A stretch of 12,155 nt of DNA from Candidatus Andersenbacteria bacterium RIFCSPHIGHO2_02_FULL_45_11 (GCA_001817055.1 MHHP01000002.1:15155-27309), one strand, 5' to 3'. Shown: positions 1-6,247, counted from the first letter of the stretch. The notes: generated by a model from the letters alone, not told the origin. Numbers and translations: made by a program.

Positions 1-473
1 TCGTTCACTTGGGCTCGGGAGCCGGTTTTTATCTCATTCCGGCTGCAGTCATTGTCGGCCCTAAAGGCAAAAGTATCGGAGTGGATATTCGGATAGATAT
101 GCTTGCAGAGGCAGAAAATAAAGCAAAGCAGCAGGGGGTTGAACACATCGTGCAGACAGTCCGTGCAAATCTGGAAAACTCTCCTGGCAGCACTATTCCA
201 ATGAAATCCGCAGATTGGGTATTAGTCGCAAATATTCTACATCAATCAGATCCCGCAAAGATTTTAACTGAAGCTGTTCGGGTAGTTGCGGCTAATGGGC
301 ACGTTGCTGTTATCGAGTGGAATACATCCTCAACTCCATTCGGCCCCCCTATTCATAATCGAAAATCGGCGGATGAAATGAAAGAAATAGCGGCCAGCTG
401 CGGCCTTACGGTACAGAAAGAATTTTCCCCAAGTCCGTATCATTACGGCATTGTATTTATCCCCGCCGCATGA
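1..473 (+). CDS. Class I SAM-dependent methyltransferase, 5' end cut off by the window
   Basis: The reading frame is open from the window edge, so the N-terminus (probably a few dozen residues) is missing and no real start is visible. The first visible residues form methyltransferase motif I (VHLGSGAGFY), the glycine-rich S-adenosylmethionine loop. An acidic strand end (IGVDIRIDML), a motif II-like strand (ADWVLVANIL) and a motif III-like strand (NGHVAVIEW) follow in the usual order for UbiE/Methyltransf_11-type Rossmann enzymes. The substrate cannot be read from the sequence; small molecules, lipids or quinone-like compounds are typical of the family. Its TGA stop overlaps the next gene's ATG by 4 bp (ATGA), so the two are probably translationally coupled. 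The family call is firm; the substrate is unknown. Confidence 0.85.
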   Translation, partial: VHLGSGAGFYLIPAAVIVGPKGKSIGVDIRIDMLAEAENKAKQQGVEHIVQTVRANLENSPGSTIPMKSADWVLVANILHQSDPAKILTEAVRVVAANGHVAVIEWNTSSTPFGPPIHNRKSADEMKEIAASCGLTVQKEFSPSPYHYGIVFIPAA

Positions 474-1759
474 ACCCTCTACGCTCCAAGTTGCCGTATG
501 CGCTGCTTATTATTGTAAGCGGTATTTCCCTCATGGGGTTTGGGTGCCGTGCGCCGCAAAAAGTGCAAACAACAACAAATACTACGCTCGTAGTATGGGG
601 TCTATGGCAAGATAGCGATGTAATGGGGCCAATTGTACGGGCGTTTAAAGAAAGCACAGGTATTACCATCGATTATAAAAAGATCGCATCTGTTGCAACA
701 TATGAAGCAGAGCTGTTGAACGCATTAGCAGAAGGCAGAGGGCCCGATATTTTTGTAATAAATAATACATGGGTAGAAGCAAAGCGTGGGCGCCTTATTC
801 CCGCGCCTGTGGAGATTATAAACGAGAGGCAATTACAAGATGAATTCGTAGATGTAGTTGCAACTGATTTATCTCGTGATGGGCTGGTATATGCACTTCC
901 AACATCGGTAGATACTATGGCGCTGTATTACAACAATAATCTCTTTAACAGCGCAGGTATTTCTGCTCCGCCTAAAACGTGGCAGGAGTTTCAACAGCAA
1001 GTAACTAAGCTCACACAAGTATCGCGCCTAGGCGTAATTGGCCAAAGTGGTGCCGCTATAGGCACGGCAGTTAACATTAACCGCGCACCAGATATTTTGC
1101 AGATGCTGATGATGCAAAGCGGCCTGAAGATTTTAGACACATCAAGAGGAGAGCGCAGAATAGATATTGCAAACGATGTGGGGCAGCGGGCACTCTCGTT
1201 CTATACCGATTTTTCTAACAAGAGTAAGCAGGTATACGCATGGGATGTAAGCCAAGATTATTCTATAGATGCATTTGCAGAAGGAAAAACAGCAATGCTG
1301 TTTAATTACTCGTATCAAATCCCTACGCTGAAGGCAAAGAATCCACGCCTGCAATTCTCTGTAGGGCCCGTTCCCCAAATTGGGGGCAATACCACCCAAG
1401 TTACATTCGCAAGCTACTGGCCATTTGCAGTATCGGCATCGTCCCGCTCTCCGCAAGCTGCGTGGCAGTTTGTGCGCTTCTTGGCATCCAAGCCTGTTGC
1501 AGAAACTATGAATCGCGCACAAGGCGTACCGCCTGCGCGGCGTGATGCAGTGCCAGATTATGTAGCAGATCCGATTATGGGAGTGTTTGCAGAACAATCA
1601 TTAAAGGCACAATCGTGGCCGAGGGTTGATATAGTGGCAACTGATGGTATATTTACTACGATGATTGATAGTGTTGCAACCGGAGGTACAGCAATTTCTG
1701 ATGCGCTTAAGCAAGCGCAAGATCAGCTTCAGCGAATAGCAACGGGCAATGGTGGGTAA
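470..1759 (+). CDS. Extracellular solute-binding protein (ABC-type, SBP_bac_1-like), probable lipoprotein
   Basis: The protein has 429 residues, a typical length for family 1 (sugar-type) solute-binding proteins. A basic N-terminus and hydrophobic core (residues 8-25) lead to Cys26, a possible lipidation site. The lipobox is atypical because Gly rather than Leu/Val/Ile sits at -3. Family hallmarks are the opening strand (TLVVWGLWQD, about 40-49), the segment RGPDIFVINN (90-99), and YYNNNLFNSAGI followed by PPKTWQEF (153-174). It would act outside the cytoplasmic membrane and bind a ligand, most likely a sugar or oligosaccharide by family precedent. The start is set by the ATGA overlap with the methyltransferase; the end overlaps the first pilin-like gene by 11 bp. 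No permease or ATPase gene is adjacent, so it may work with a distant transporter or serve the pilin-like apparatus encoded next to it. Confidence 0.88.
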   Translation: MNPLRSKLPYALLIIVSGISLMGFGCRAPQKVQTTTNTTLVVWGLWQDSDVMGPIVRAFKESTGITIDYKKIASVATYEAELLNALAEGRGPDIFVINNTWVEAKRGRLIPAPVEIINERQLQDEFVDVVATDLSRDGLVYALPTSVDTMALYYNNNLFNSAGISAPPKTWQEFQQQVTKLTQVSRLGVIGQSGAAIGTAVNINRAPDILQMLMMQSGLKILDTSRGERRIDIANDVGQRALSFYTDFSNKSKQVYAWDVSQDYSIDAFAEGKTAMLFNYSYQIPTLKAKNPRLQFSVGPVPQIGGNTTQVTFASYWPFAVSASSRSPQAAWQFVRFLASKPVAETMNRAQGVPPARRDAVPDYVADPIMGVFAEQSLKAQSWPRVDIVATDGIFTTMIDSVATGGTAISDALKQAQDQLQRIATGNGG

Positions 1760-2138
1760 GGTAATCAAAAGTACGCATCTTCTTTTGCTCCTAATGATAT
1801 TGGCTTTAGTGCCAGTTGTAGCACTTGCTCAACAGCAGGGAATAACAAATCCTCTTGGGAACATTGGAACAGTGAGTGGCCTTTTGGCAAAAATCATTAA
1901 CTACATGCTAGGGTTAGTTGGATTTATCGCATTAATCGCACTTATTACCGGTGGCGCTCGTATGATTATGGACTTTGGAAGTGAGGAGCAAGTAAAAAAA
2001 GGGAAAACGACAATTATGTGGGCTGTTATCGGCCTGTTGGTAGTGATGCTCTCATACGTGATTATTAATATCGTCACCGGTGAAATTTTAGGCGGTAATA
2101 CAAATGCTCCATATGAAGAACCAGGCTCTCAAAAGTAA
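1749..2138 (+). CDS. Pilin-like two-helix membrane protein (VirB2/TrbC-type), first of four
   Basis: The 129-residue protein has a signal peptide ending VVALA before Gln28, then two hydrophobic helices (about 45-69 and 87-110). They are joined by a short polar loop with the pattern GGARMIMDFGSEEQVKKGK, and a polar tail ends the protein. Its three downstream neighbours share the organisation: Gly-Gly, an aromatic or Met plus Ile, Ser/Phe-x-Gly-Glu/Ser-Glu, a Lys-rich turn, then a Val/Leu-Ile-Gly helix. This matches VirB2/TrbC-like T4SS pilins, which are inserted in the inner membrane and extracted to build a filament. It is the most divergent of the four, with FGSEEQVKKG instead of SQGEEGEAEKA. 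The start lies inside the solute-binding gene (11-bp overlap) with no clear Shine-Dalgarno, suggesting coupling. A non-pilin role for a two-helix protein remains possible. Confidence 0.78.
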   Translation: MVGKVIKSTHLLLLLMILALVPVVALAQQQGITNPLGNIGTVSGLLAKIINYMLGLVGFIALIALITGGARMIMDFGSEEQVKKGKTTIMWAVIGLLVVMLSYVIINIVTGEILGGNTNAPYEEPGSQK

Positions 2139-2553
2139 GTACGTCGCGTGTAGTATCGCTTTATTATGCACGGTTTCTTTTGCCTTTCCTGTTTTTGCAG
2201 AACCAGTAGACTTGTTTGCTGATACTGGAAGTAGTGGTGGAGGATCCGCGGGCCCAGCAACGTTTCAAGACGGCATAAAAGCAGTGGGCGATCTTGCGAA
2301 AACTAATAAACTAGCTCCGGCAAAATCTACCAAAGAAATTCTGCAAACAATCGTAAAGTGGCTTTTGTCACTAACCGGCACAATCGCAACTATTTCGCTT
2401 CTCTACGGCGGTTTCTTATACATTACGTCTCAGGGCGAAGAAAATAAGGCAGAGCAGGCAAAAAATATTATCCTGTATTCCGTTATTGGCATTATTATCA
2501 TTGGTATATCGGCAATTGTCGTGAACGTTGTTATTAATGTCGCTACAAAATAA
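2104..2553 (+). CDS. Pilin-like two-helix membrane protein (VirB2/TrbC-type), second of four
   Basis: This 149-residue paralogue has a signal peptide ending FPVFA, with likely cleavage before Glu33. A Gly/Ser-rich linker (about 41-51) and a polar region precede two hydrophobic helices at about 83-106 and 121-146. The connecting loop (YGGFLYITSQGEENKAEQAK) is close to those of the third and fourth copies. It begins inside the previous gene (35-bp overlap). The first ATG has a GGCGG motif 8 nt upstream (2091-2095), which favours 2104; an in-frame ATG at 2113 gives a slightly shorter signal peptide and cannot be excluded. The long extracytoplasmic N-terminal region makes it larger than a minimal VirB2 pilin, so it may be a minor or capping subunit, which is inference. 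Confidence 0.8.
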   Translation: MLHMKNQALKSKYVACSIALLCTVSFAFPVFAEPVDLFADTGSSGGGSAGPATFQDGIKAVGDLAKTNKLAPAKSTKEILQTIVKWLLSLTGTIATISLLYGGFLYITSQGEENKAEQAKNIILYSVIGIIIIGISAIVVNVVINVATK

Positions 2554-2555
2554 AT

Positions 2556-2993
2556 ATGTCTAAGCTTGGTAAAACAATCATGTTTGTAACAACGGTAACA
2601 TCGTTGGCGCTCATTGTTTTTCCGGTTGCGGCGCAGATTACGCAAGTATCGGGAGGGGATTGCAGTGCTCTTGGCATTAAGTGTCAGGGTAACGAAGATA
2701 CGGCAAGTCTCCTAGACACGATCCAGACAATCGTAAACGCATTCTTGGTGCTTGTTGGTATAGTCGCTGCTATATACCTTGTGCTCGGAGGTTTGCGATA
2801 CATTCGTTCTGAAGGCGAAGAGGGTGAGGCTGAAAAAGCTAAGAATACAATTCTTTCAGCCGTTATTGGTATTATTATCATCGGTTTGTCCGCCTTAATT
2901 GTAAACTTTGCCATTGATATTGTTTCGGGCAATCAGGGCGGTGGCGCAGGTAGTGCCGGAGAGCCGTCATTTATTACAGTACCTCGTCGATAG
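2556..2993 (+). CDS. Pilin-like two-helix membrane protein (VirB2/TrbC-type), third of four
   Basis: The 145-residue protein has a signal peptide ending FPVAA, cleaved before Gln27. The short mature N-terminal segment carries two cysteines (Cys36 and Cys43) that could form a disulphide outside the membrane. Two hydrophobic helices follow (about 58-80 and 98-123), separated by RYIRSEGEEGEAEKAKN, nearly identical to the fourth copy. The C-terminus is a Gly-rich tail (GGGAGSAG) ending in basic residues. The ATG is 2 bp after the preceding stop and lacks an evident Shine-Dalgarno, so translation probably depends on ribosomes arriving from upstream. The family assignment rests on the shared two-helix-plus-GEE-loop pattern. 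The cysteine pair and Gly-rich tail set this copy apart and suggest a specialised subunit. Confidence 0.8.
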   Translation: MSKLGKTIMFVTTVTSLALIVFPVAAQITQVSGGDCSALGIKCQGNEDTASLLDTIQTIVNAFLVLVGIVAAIYLVLGGLRYIRSEGEEGEAEKAKNTILSAVIGIIIIGLSALIVNFAIDIVSGNQGGGAGSAGEPSFITVPRR

Positions 2994-3032
2994 TTTTATG
3001 GTACAGTTACTTCATCAGAATTTTAGCATTAC

Positions 3033-3043
3033 AAAGGAGGTGA
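3033..3043 (+). promoter_or_regulatory. Near-perfect Shine-Dalgarno for the fourth pilin-like gene
   Basis: AAAGGAGGTGA matches 11 consecutive bases of the complement of the common bacterial 16S rRNA 3' end, and lies 7 nt before the ATG at 3051. No other gene in this cluster has anything comparable. It fixes the start codon and suggests that this subunit is translated independently and at a higher level. Confidence 0.85.
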
Positions 3044-3050
3044 GTCGTAT

Positions 3051-3353
3051 ATGAACTTTATTAAAGAAGCATTCGCACAGGGCTTGCAGCCGGCAATTCC
3101 ATTCGCGAATACGGCTCGAGGAGGGCTTATTCCTTCAGTGCTGAATATCGTAAATGGTCTGCTTGTTGTTGCCGGTATCGCAGCGTCTATCTACCTCGTG
3201 GTAGGTGGAGTCCGCTATATCACCTCACAGGGCGAAGAAGGAGAAACGGAAAAAGCAAAGAACACGATTCTATATGCTCTTATTGGGCTTATCGTAATCG
3301 CACTCTCTGCTGCAATCGTGAACTTCATCATCAACACAGTAGCGGTAGCATAA
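3051..3353 (+). CDS. Pilin-like two-helix membrane protein (VirB2/TrbC-type), fourth and shortest; candidate major subunit
   Basis: At 100 residues this is the minimal member of the array. The N-terminus (MNFIKEAFAQG) lacks a long classical signal peptide; an Ala-x-Ala-like FAQ site is too near the start for certainty. Hydrophobic helices lie at about 28-52 and 71-97, joined by GGVRYITSQGEEGETEKAKN, the consensus loop of the group. It is set apart from the third copy by 57 bp and has an 11-nt near-perfect Shine-Dalgarno 7 nt from its ATG, unlike the others. Small size and strong translation signal suit a major, high-copy subunit; that is an inference. It is followed by a palindromic repeat element rather than a typical U-tract terminator. 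Confidence 0.82.
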   Translation: MNFIKEAFAQGLQPAIPFANTARGGLIPSVLNIVNGLLVVAGIAASIYLVVGGVRYITSQGEEGETEKAKNTILYALIGLIVIALSAAIVNFIINTVAVA

Positions 3354-3363
3354 TTAGTTTATT

Positions 3364-3450
3364 TCCTCCCCTTATATGAGGGGAGGCGAGGTGGGGTCTC
3401 GCGAGCGCAAAACTACCCCCTCTTAATCTCCCCCTCATATAAGGGGGAGA
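3364..3450. repeat. Bipartite REP/BIME-like inverted repeat
   Basis: Two 22-nt imperfect palindromes, at 3365-3386 (CCTCCCC TTATATGA GGGGAGG) and 3428-3449 (CTCCCCCT catata AGGGGGAG), flank a 41-bp centre. The second half is close to the reverse complement of the first, including a G-rich strip beside each palindrome (GGTGGGG near 3390-3396; CCCCCTC near 3416-3422). The whole unit is therefore a large inverted repeat whose arms are themselves hairpins. This is the architecture of REP/BIME elements, which RAYT (REP-associated Y1) transposases can spread. No transposase is present here. It could also stabilise the 3' end of the pilin message or attenuate transcription. Confidence 0.7.
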
Positions 3451-3457
3451 AATCATA

Positions 3458-3463
3458 TATACT
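3458..3463 (+). promoter_or_regulatory. Possible -10 element giving a leaderless start for the 74-residue gene
   Basis: TATACT ends 6 nt before the ATG at 3470, so transcription starting at normal spacing would begin at or next to the start codon. No Shine-Dalgarno is present. The expected -35 region falls inside the second REP palindrome and does not match TTGACA, so the call is weak. Confidence 0.3.
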
Positions 3464-3469
3464 GAATAT

Positions 3470-3694
3470 ATGGAACTATCCGACATCGTCACCATTTTTA
3501 ATATCGTAGCTGTTGTCATTGTTATTTATTTTACAAACCGCATGCTAAAAGCCTCTTCCGTGTATGACTGGAATCCTGGTGATTCCGAAATTCAAGATAT
3601 ACAAAAAATAAAAGCGTTGCAGTCCATTGTGAGCATTGCGTTTGTGGGTTTAATCGCCGCGATTATAAATATATTATTTGGGCTTGCCCCGTGA
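3470..3694 (+). CDS. Small two-helix membrane protein of unknown function
   Basis: The 74-residue protein has two hydrophobic segments (about 6-24 and 50-71). They are joined by a mostly polar loop that contains VYDWNPGDSE and the amphipathic stretch IQDIQKIKALQ. I do not recognise a family. The topology (two short helices with a charged, Lys-containing linker) resembles the pilin-like proteins upstream, but the GG...GEE loop signature is absent, so it is at best a distant relative or accessory component. There is no Shine-Dalgarno; a TATACT just upstream could make it leaderless. A strong hairpin overlaps its stop codon. Its small size means the coding call depends on the clear membrane-protein pattern. 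Confidence 0.6.
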   Translation: MELSDIVTIFNIVAVVIVIYFTNRMLKASSVYDWNPGDSEIQDIQKIKALQSIVSIAFVGLIAAIINILFGLAP

Positions 3695-3715
3695 TCACCG
3701 GGTGATTTTACGGGG
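3687..3715. other. Strong hairpin at the end of the plus-strand cluster
   Basis: CCCCGT pairs with ACGGGG, and inside it ATCACC (3694-3699) pairs with GGTGAT (3701-3706), forming a long stem that overlaps the stop codon of the 74-residue gene. It is followed on the plus strand by A-rich rather than T-rich sequence, so it is not a standard intrinsic terminator; it may block read-through or protect the 3' end. Confidence 0.5.
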
Positions 3716-3716
3716 T

Positions 3717-3760
3717 AAAAAAAGAACACCTGGCCAAGTACAAAGACTTGGGCAGGTGTT
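3717..3760 (-). terminator. Intrinsic terminator of the SPFH operon
   Basis: On the minus strand a 15-bp stem with one mismatch (arms 3725-3739 and 3746-3760, AACACCTG and CCAAGT paired with ACTTGG and CAGGTGTT) and a 6-nt loop is followed by a run of seven T (3723-3717). It lies 17 nt beyond the stop codon of the membrane-anchored protein gene. Confidence 0.88.
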
Positions 3761-3776
3761 GAATATAGGGAACAAC

Positions 3777-4865
3777 TTAACGATGTGTGATATCGAGTAT
3801 GACCTCGATCCGCACATTCTTGCCTGGGATTGCTGGCGGAGCGATTGCCAGAAACGGATCCTCCTCGTGTACCGAATGGTTTCCGAAGATTTTCTCTGGT
3901 TCTGACAACACCTTAAAGGGTGTTTCGCTTGGCACCACCAATTCCAGTTTTTTGCTGACACCGTCTGTCTGAGAGGCTTGCGCTTCTCCGATGTGAATTG
4001 TAGCAGGGTACTGCTGCATACTGCTTGGAGTCAAGGTAAACCCTTGCTCGTCTGCAAATCGTACATACAGATTCCACTTGTAGGCTGCCGGTGCGGGCAG
4101 TCTACCCCAAGATAGATTCTCGCCCCCCTTCGCCGCCATTTTCCAAGTGGCAATCCGGGTGTGACCTTCTTTTGGAATTGCCTCCATGGTGTAACTGACT
4201 CGGCCAGGATTTCGCGATGAAACCCTTCCGTGTGTCATGTATGCTCCATGAAGGTTTCCAAGACCAGTTACGACGAGCTCTTCGGTTGGACGGGAGAGTG
4301 GAAACCATTTTCCCGTGTCCTCACGAAAGAAGATCGTATAGCTGCCATCTTGGACATACCCAGGACAAGACACCTGAATCTTACCGCCCCCCATAAGAGC
4401 GACATTCAAACCCGTGTACCTAGATTTTCCATCGAATGGAAGTGTCAACTCAACTTCCGTCGGAAGTGTTTCCCATCCCCAGTCTCGCCCGGCCTCAATG
4501 AAGTGGTCGTAGCGAAGATCTGATGAGTCGGCTTGCTCAACTTCCTCTGCTCTCGTATCGGACGTGTGTACGGAACCTGGTAAAAGGTCCCATTCTGAAC
4601 GAGGAGTGCCATTGAAGGCACTATCCAAGACGGCAGCAGCCGCCTTGAATATGAAGGTTCCGGTAGCTTTGATTTCCGGAAGGAAGATCAAGGTCGCTAA
4701 AACAATCACGATCGTCCAAATCCAATGCTTTTTCACGAACTCTGGAATCATTCCGGGTAGATGGCCGGTCCAGCCAAGCGGAACGTAGGCAACGACGAGT
4801 TTCCATACGACCCTGATGGCTAAGACAATCAGTGCTGTAGTTCCAGCAATTTCTAGTCCGTTCAT
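3777..4865 (-). CDS. Membrane-anchored protein of unknown function, partner of the SPFH-like protein
   Basis: The 362-residue protein has two predicted membrane spans near its N-terminus (about 6-28 and 47-63). A hydrophobic Ala-rich stretch (70-80) follows, then a soluble region of about 280 residues rich in beta-type alternation and Gly/Pro turns. It ends in a strand-like VRIEVILDITHR. I recognise no catalytic motif or named domain. The start is firm: GGAGG lies about 9 nt upstream, and the ATG overlaps the TGA of the upstream SPFH-like gene (ATGA), so the two are translated together, as expected for partners. Codons ending in C or G are more frequent than in the flanking genes. A role as anchor or cargo of an SPFH assembly is inferred from context only. 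Confidence 0.75.
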   Translation of the reverse strand: MNGLEIAGTTALIVLAIRVVWKLVVAYVPLGWTGHLPGMIPEFVKKHWIWTIVIVLATLIFLPEIKATGTFIFKAAAAVLDSAFNGTPRSEWDLLPGSVHTSDTRAEEVEQADSSDLRYDHFIEAGRDWGWETLPTEVELTLPFDGKSRYTGLNVALMGGGKIQVSCPGYVQDGSYTIFFREDTGKWFPLSRPTEELVVTGLGNLHGAYMTHGRVSSRNPGRVSYTMEAIPKEGHTRIATWKMAAKGGENLSWGRLPAPAAYKWNLYVRFADEQGFTLTPSSMQQYPATIHIGEAQASQTDGVSKKLELVVPSETPFKVLSEPEKIFGNHSVHEEDPFLAIAPPAIPGKNVRIEVILDITHR

Positions 4866-5974
4866 GTTGTTTTTCCTCCAAGGGTTTTTGCGATAAGTTC
4901 GGTTAATGAAGTGCCAATGCCAATCGGCGTCAGCATAACGTTGTCCTTGCCATCCAGGATTTGGCCGGCAAGTACAGTGTTCTGATCCACTTTGGGGAGC
5001 TTGTTAAGCATTGCTTCTGCAGCATCTGCTCTTGCGTGCCCCTGTTCCCGTATCACCTCAGCTTGTGCGAAGCCAGTGAGCCTTTCGCCCCTAGCCTTCT
5101 GCTGAGCGACAAACTGGGCATTCACAGCTTTTTTCGCCTCTGAAGCCCCTTCGGCTTCAGCGGCCATGTCTAATCCAGGATAGTTAACGTCGACAGCAAT
5201 GACTCCTTTTCCAAAGAAAGTTTCTACGTCGAACGTTGGCTTCATCAGCTCTGCAATGAACTCTGCTTCATTCAACTTGACCAGCTCATCGGGCTGAACA
5301 AGAAGCCTTGCTTGGCCCATGAATGATTCGCGGGCCCCGAGTTCATAGAGTGTTACGAGCTCGAGTGTCCTTCGGTCATGCACAATTTCAGGCTCTCGAA
5401 GGCCTCGTTCGTGGTTTTGGTCCCAGACGAATAGGCCGGCAGCCCTTCGAATGGAATCACGCGCATTGCCTTGTACTTTTCTGTGCATGAGTTCAATAAG
5501 GCGATTGCTTTGGTACTCATACCCGGTTTTATCCTTAACCGTGCATGGAGCACTCAAGTTGCGCCACCGTGGAATTCCGAAGGCATTCAAGATGTGACGG
5601 ATAGTGGCAACTCGCGGCGAAATAATCGCTTCAAGGGCGAGCTCCGTACGAGGGTTTTTTTCTGTACCGTTTGTGAAAACGTCAGTAGCCCTAATTTCTA
5701 GTCCATCACCGCTCGTGTTAAAGATCTTGATTCGCCATATTGGCCAAAGCCAAAAAACGATATCCAAGAACCAAGCAACTCGTATCCGGGGAACCTTCTT
5801 AAGCCTCGCGCGCTCTGAAGGTTCCAAAGATTTCTTGAAACCGCGTGGATGGTAGGTAAACCAGTGTTGCGCTGATTGGTACACTTCTGCACCCTGGTCT
5901 ACATCCAGTAACGCAAAAGAGTTCCAGACAACCAGAGCACCGAAAAGGCCAACAAGAATCCAGAGAAGTTCCAT
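4862..5974 (-). CDS. SPFH/band-7-like membrane protein
   Basis: From the ATG at 5974 the protein has 370 residues. One N-terminal span (about 2-22) precedes a second hydrophobic patch (67-80), a mixed alpha/beta region, and an Ala/Glu/Lys-rich helix at about 270-322 (AAEAEGASEAKKAVNAQ, AQAEVIREQGHARADAAEAM). A short terminal segment has the form VMLTPIGIGTSLTEL. An N-terminal anchor, a strand ending GKGVIAVDVNYPGL just before the Ala/Glu helix, and a hydrophobic end are typical of SPFH proteins (stomatin/flotillin/HflK type), which form oligomeric membrane cages or microdomains. The match is by pattern, not a strict motif. An in-frame ATG at 6052 would add 26 residues, but it overlaps the promoter's expected start site, so 5974 is preferred. 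Confidence 0.7.
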   Translation of the reverse strand: MELLWILVGLFGALVVWNSFALLDVDQGAEVYQSAQHWFTYHPRGFKKSLEPSERARLKKVPRIRVAWFLDIVFWLWPIWRIKIFNTSGDGLEIRATDVFTNGTEKNPRTELALEAIISPRVATIRHILNAFGIPRWRNLSAPCTVKDKTGYEYQSNRLIELMHRKVQGNARDSIRRAAGLFVWDQNHERGLREPEIVHDRRTLELVTLYELGARESFMGQARLLVQPDELVKLNEAEFIAELMKPTFDVETFFGKGVIAVDVNYPGLDMAAEAEGASEAKKAVNAQFVAQQKARGERLTGFAQAEVIREQGHARADAAEAMLNKLPKVDQNTVLAGQILDGKDNVMLTPIGIGTSLTELIAKTLGGKTT

Positions 5975-5993
5975 GATTTGTTCTTTCTGTTTT

Positions 5994-6044
5994 GGGGGAT
6001 GTACCCCCGGTTTCGTGTAGTTTTCAAGGAGCTGTAGAATACAG
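5994..6044 (-). promoter_or_regulatory. Structured 5' leader of the SPFH operon
   Basis: The predicted transcript starts near 6049 and the start codon is at 5974, leaving about 75 nt of leader. It holds two hairpins: CTGTA/TACAG with a 3-nt loop (6032-6044) and a GGGGG/CCCCC stem with a 5-nt loop (5994-6008). Neither is followed by a T-run, so attenuation is not indicated; mRNA stabilisation or translational control is possible. Confidence 0.4.
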
Positions 6045-6055
6045 TCCAACATGAA

Positions 6056-6085
6056 ATTATATACCTAAAAGTATGTATTTGTCAA
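6056..6085 (-). promoter_or_regulatory. Strong sigma-70-type promoter of the SPFH operon
   Basis: Reading the minus strand, TTGACA (6085-6080) and TATAAT (6061-6056) are both perfect consensus hexamers separated by 18 bp. The spacer ends in GTA directly before the -10, exactly as in the promoter at 7301-7330. Transcription should start near 6049. Confidence 0.85.
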
Positions 6086-6088
6086 TAG

Positions 6089-6117
6089 TAAATAAAATAG
6101 CCCAACGGAGGGCTATT
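6089..6117 (-). terminator. Intrinsic terminator after tRNA-Leu
   Basis: On the minus strand AATAGCCC (6117-6110) pairs with GGGCTATT (6103-6096) around a 6-nt loop, followed by TTTATTT-type sequence. It closes the glycosyltransferase/tRNA transcript just before the SPFH promoter begins. Confidence 0.8.
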
Positions 6118-6142
6118 AATTGCTTATGTTAAGCTACTTATA

Positions 6143-6227
6143 TGGTGCGGATGAGAGGACTCGAACCTCCATGAGTTGCCCCACATGGTCCTAAGCCATG
6201 CGCGTATACCAATTCCGCCACATCCGC
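6143..6227 (-). tRNA. tRNA-Leu(UAG), CCA encoded
   Basis: On the minus strand the sequence folds as a class II tRNA. The acceptor stem is GCGGATG/CATCCGC, the D-arm is GCG...CGC, and the anticodon stem CATGG/CCATG encloses the loop CTTAGGA. The long variable arm is TGGG/CTCA, and the T-loop TTCGAGT closes by GGAGG/CCTCT. The anticodon is UAG (complement at 6191-6193), decoding CUN leucine codons. The long variable arm supports leucine. The 3' ACCA is encoded (6146-6143). It lies 20 bp after the glycosyltransferase stop with no separate promoter visible, so it is probably processed from that transcript. Confidence 0.95.
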
Positions 6228-6247
6228 CGTATATGCACTCTACAGGG

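Noticed and set aside
1142..1597. 151-codon minus-strand frame inside the solute-binding gene
   Set aside because: Cysteine-rich, with no coherent domain, and fully contained in a clear family member on the other strand.
3364..3450. CRISPR-like repeat pair
   Set aside because: There are only two units, in inverted orientation and self-palindromic; no regular spacing and no cas genes.
5975..6052. 26-residue N-terminal extension of the SPFH-like protein from ATG 6052
   Set aside because: The ATG is only 3 nt from a perfect TATAAT, so transcription should start at or inside it; the extension also spans two leader hairpins and precedes a good membrane anchor that starts at 5974.
6089..6227. Attachment-site duplication of the tRNA-Leu 3' end marking an integrated element
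   Set aside because: I looked by eye for a second copy of the tRNA 3' sequence near the cassette ends and found none; the recombinase is distant and looks like housekeeping Xer.
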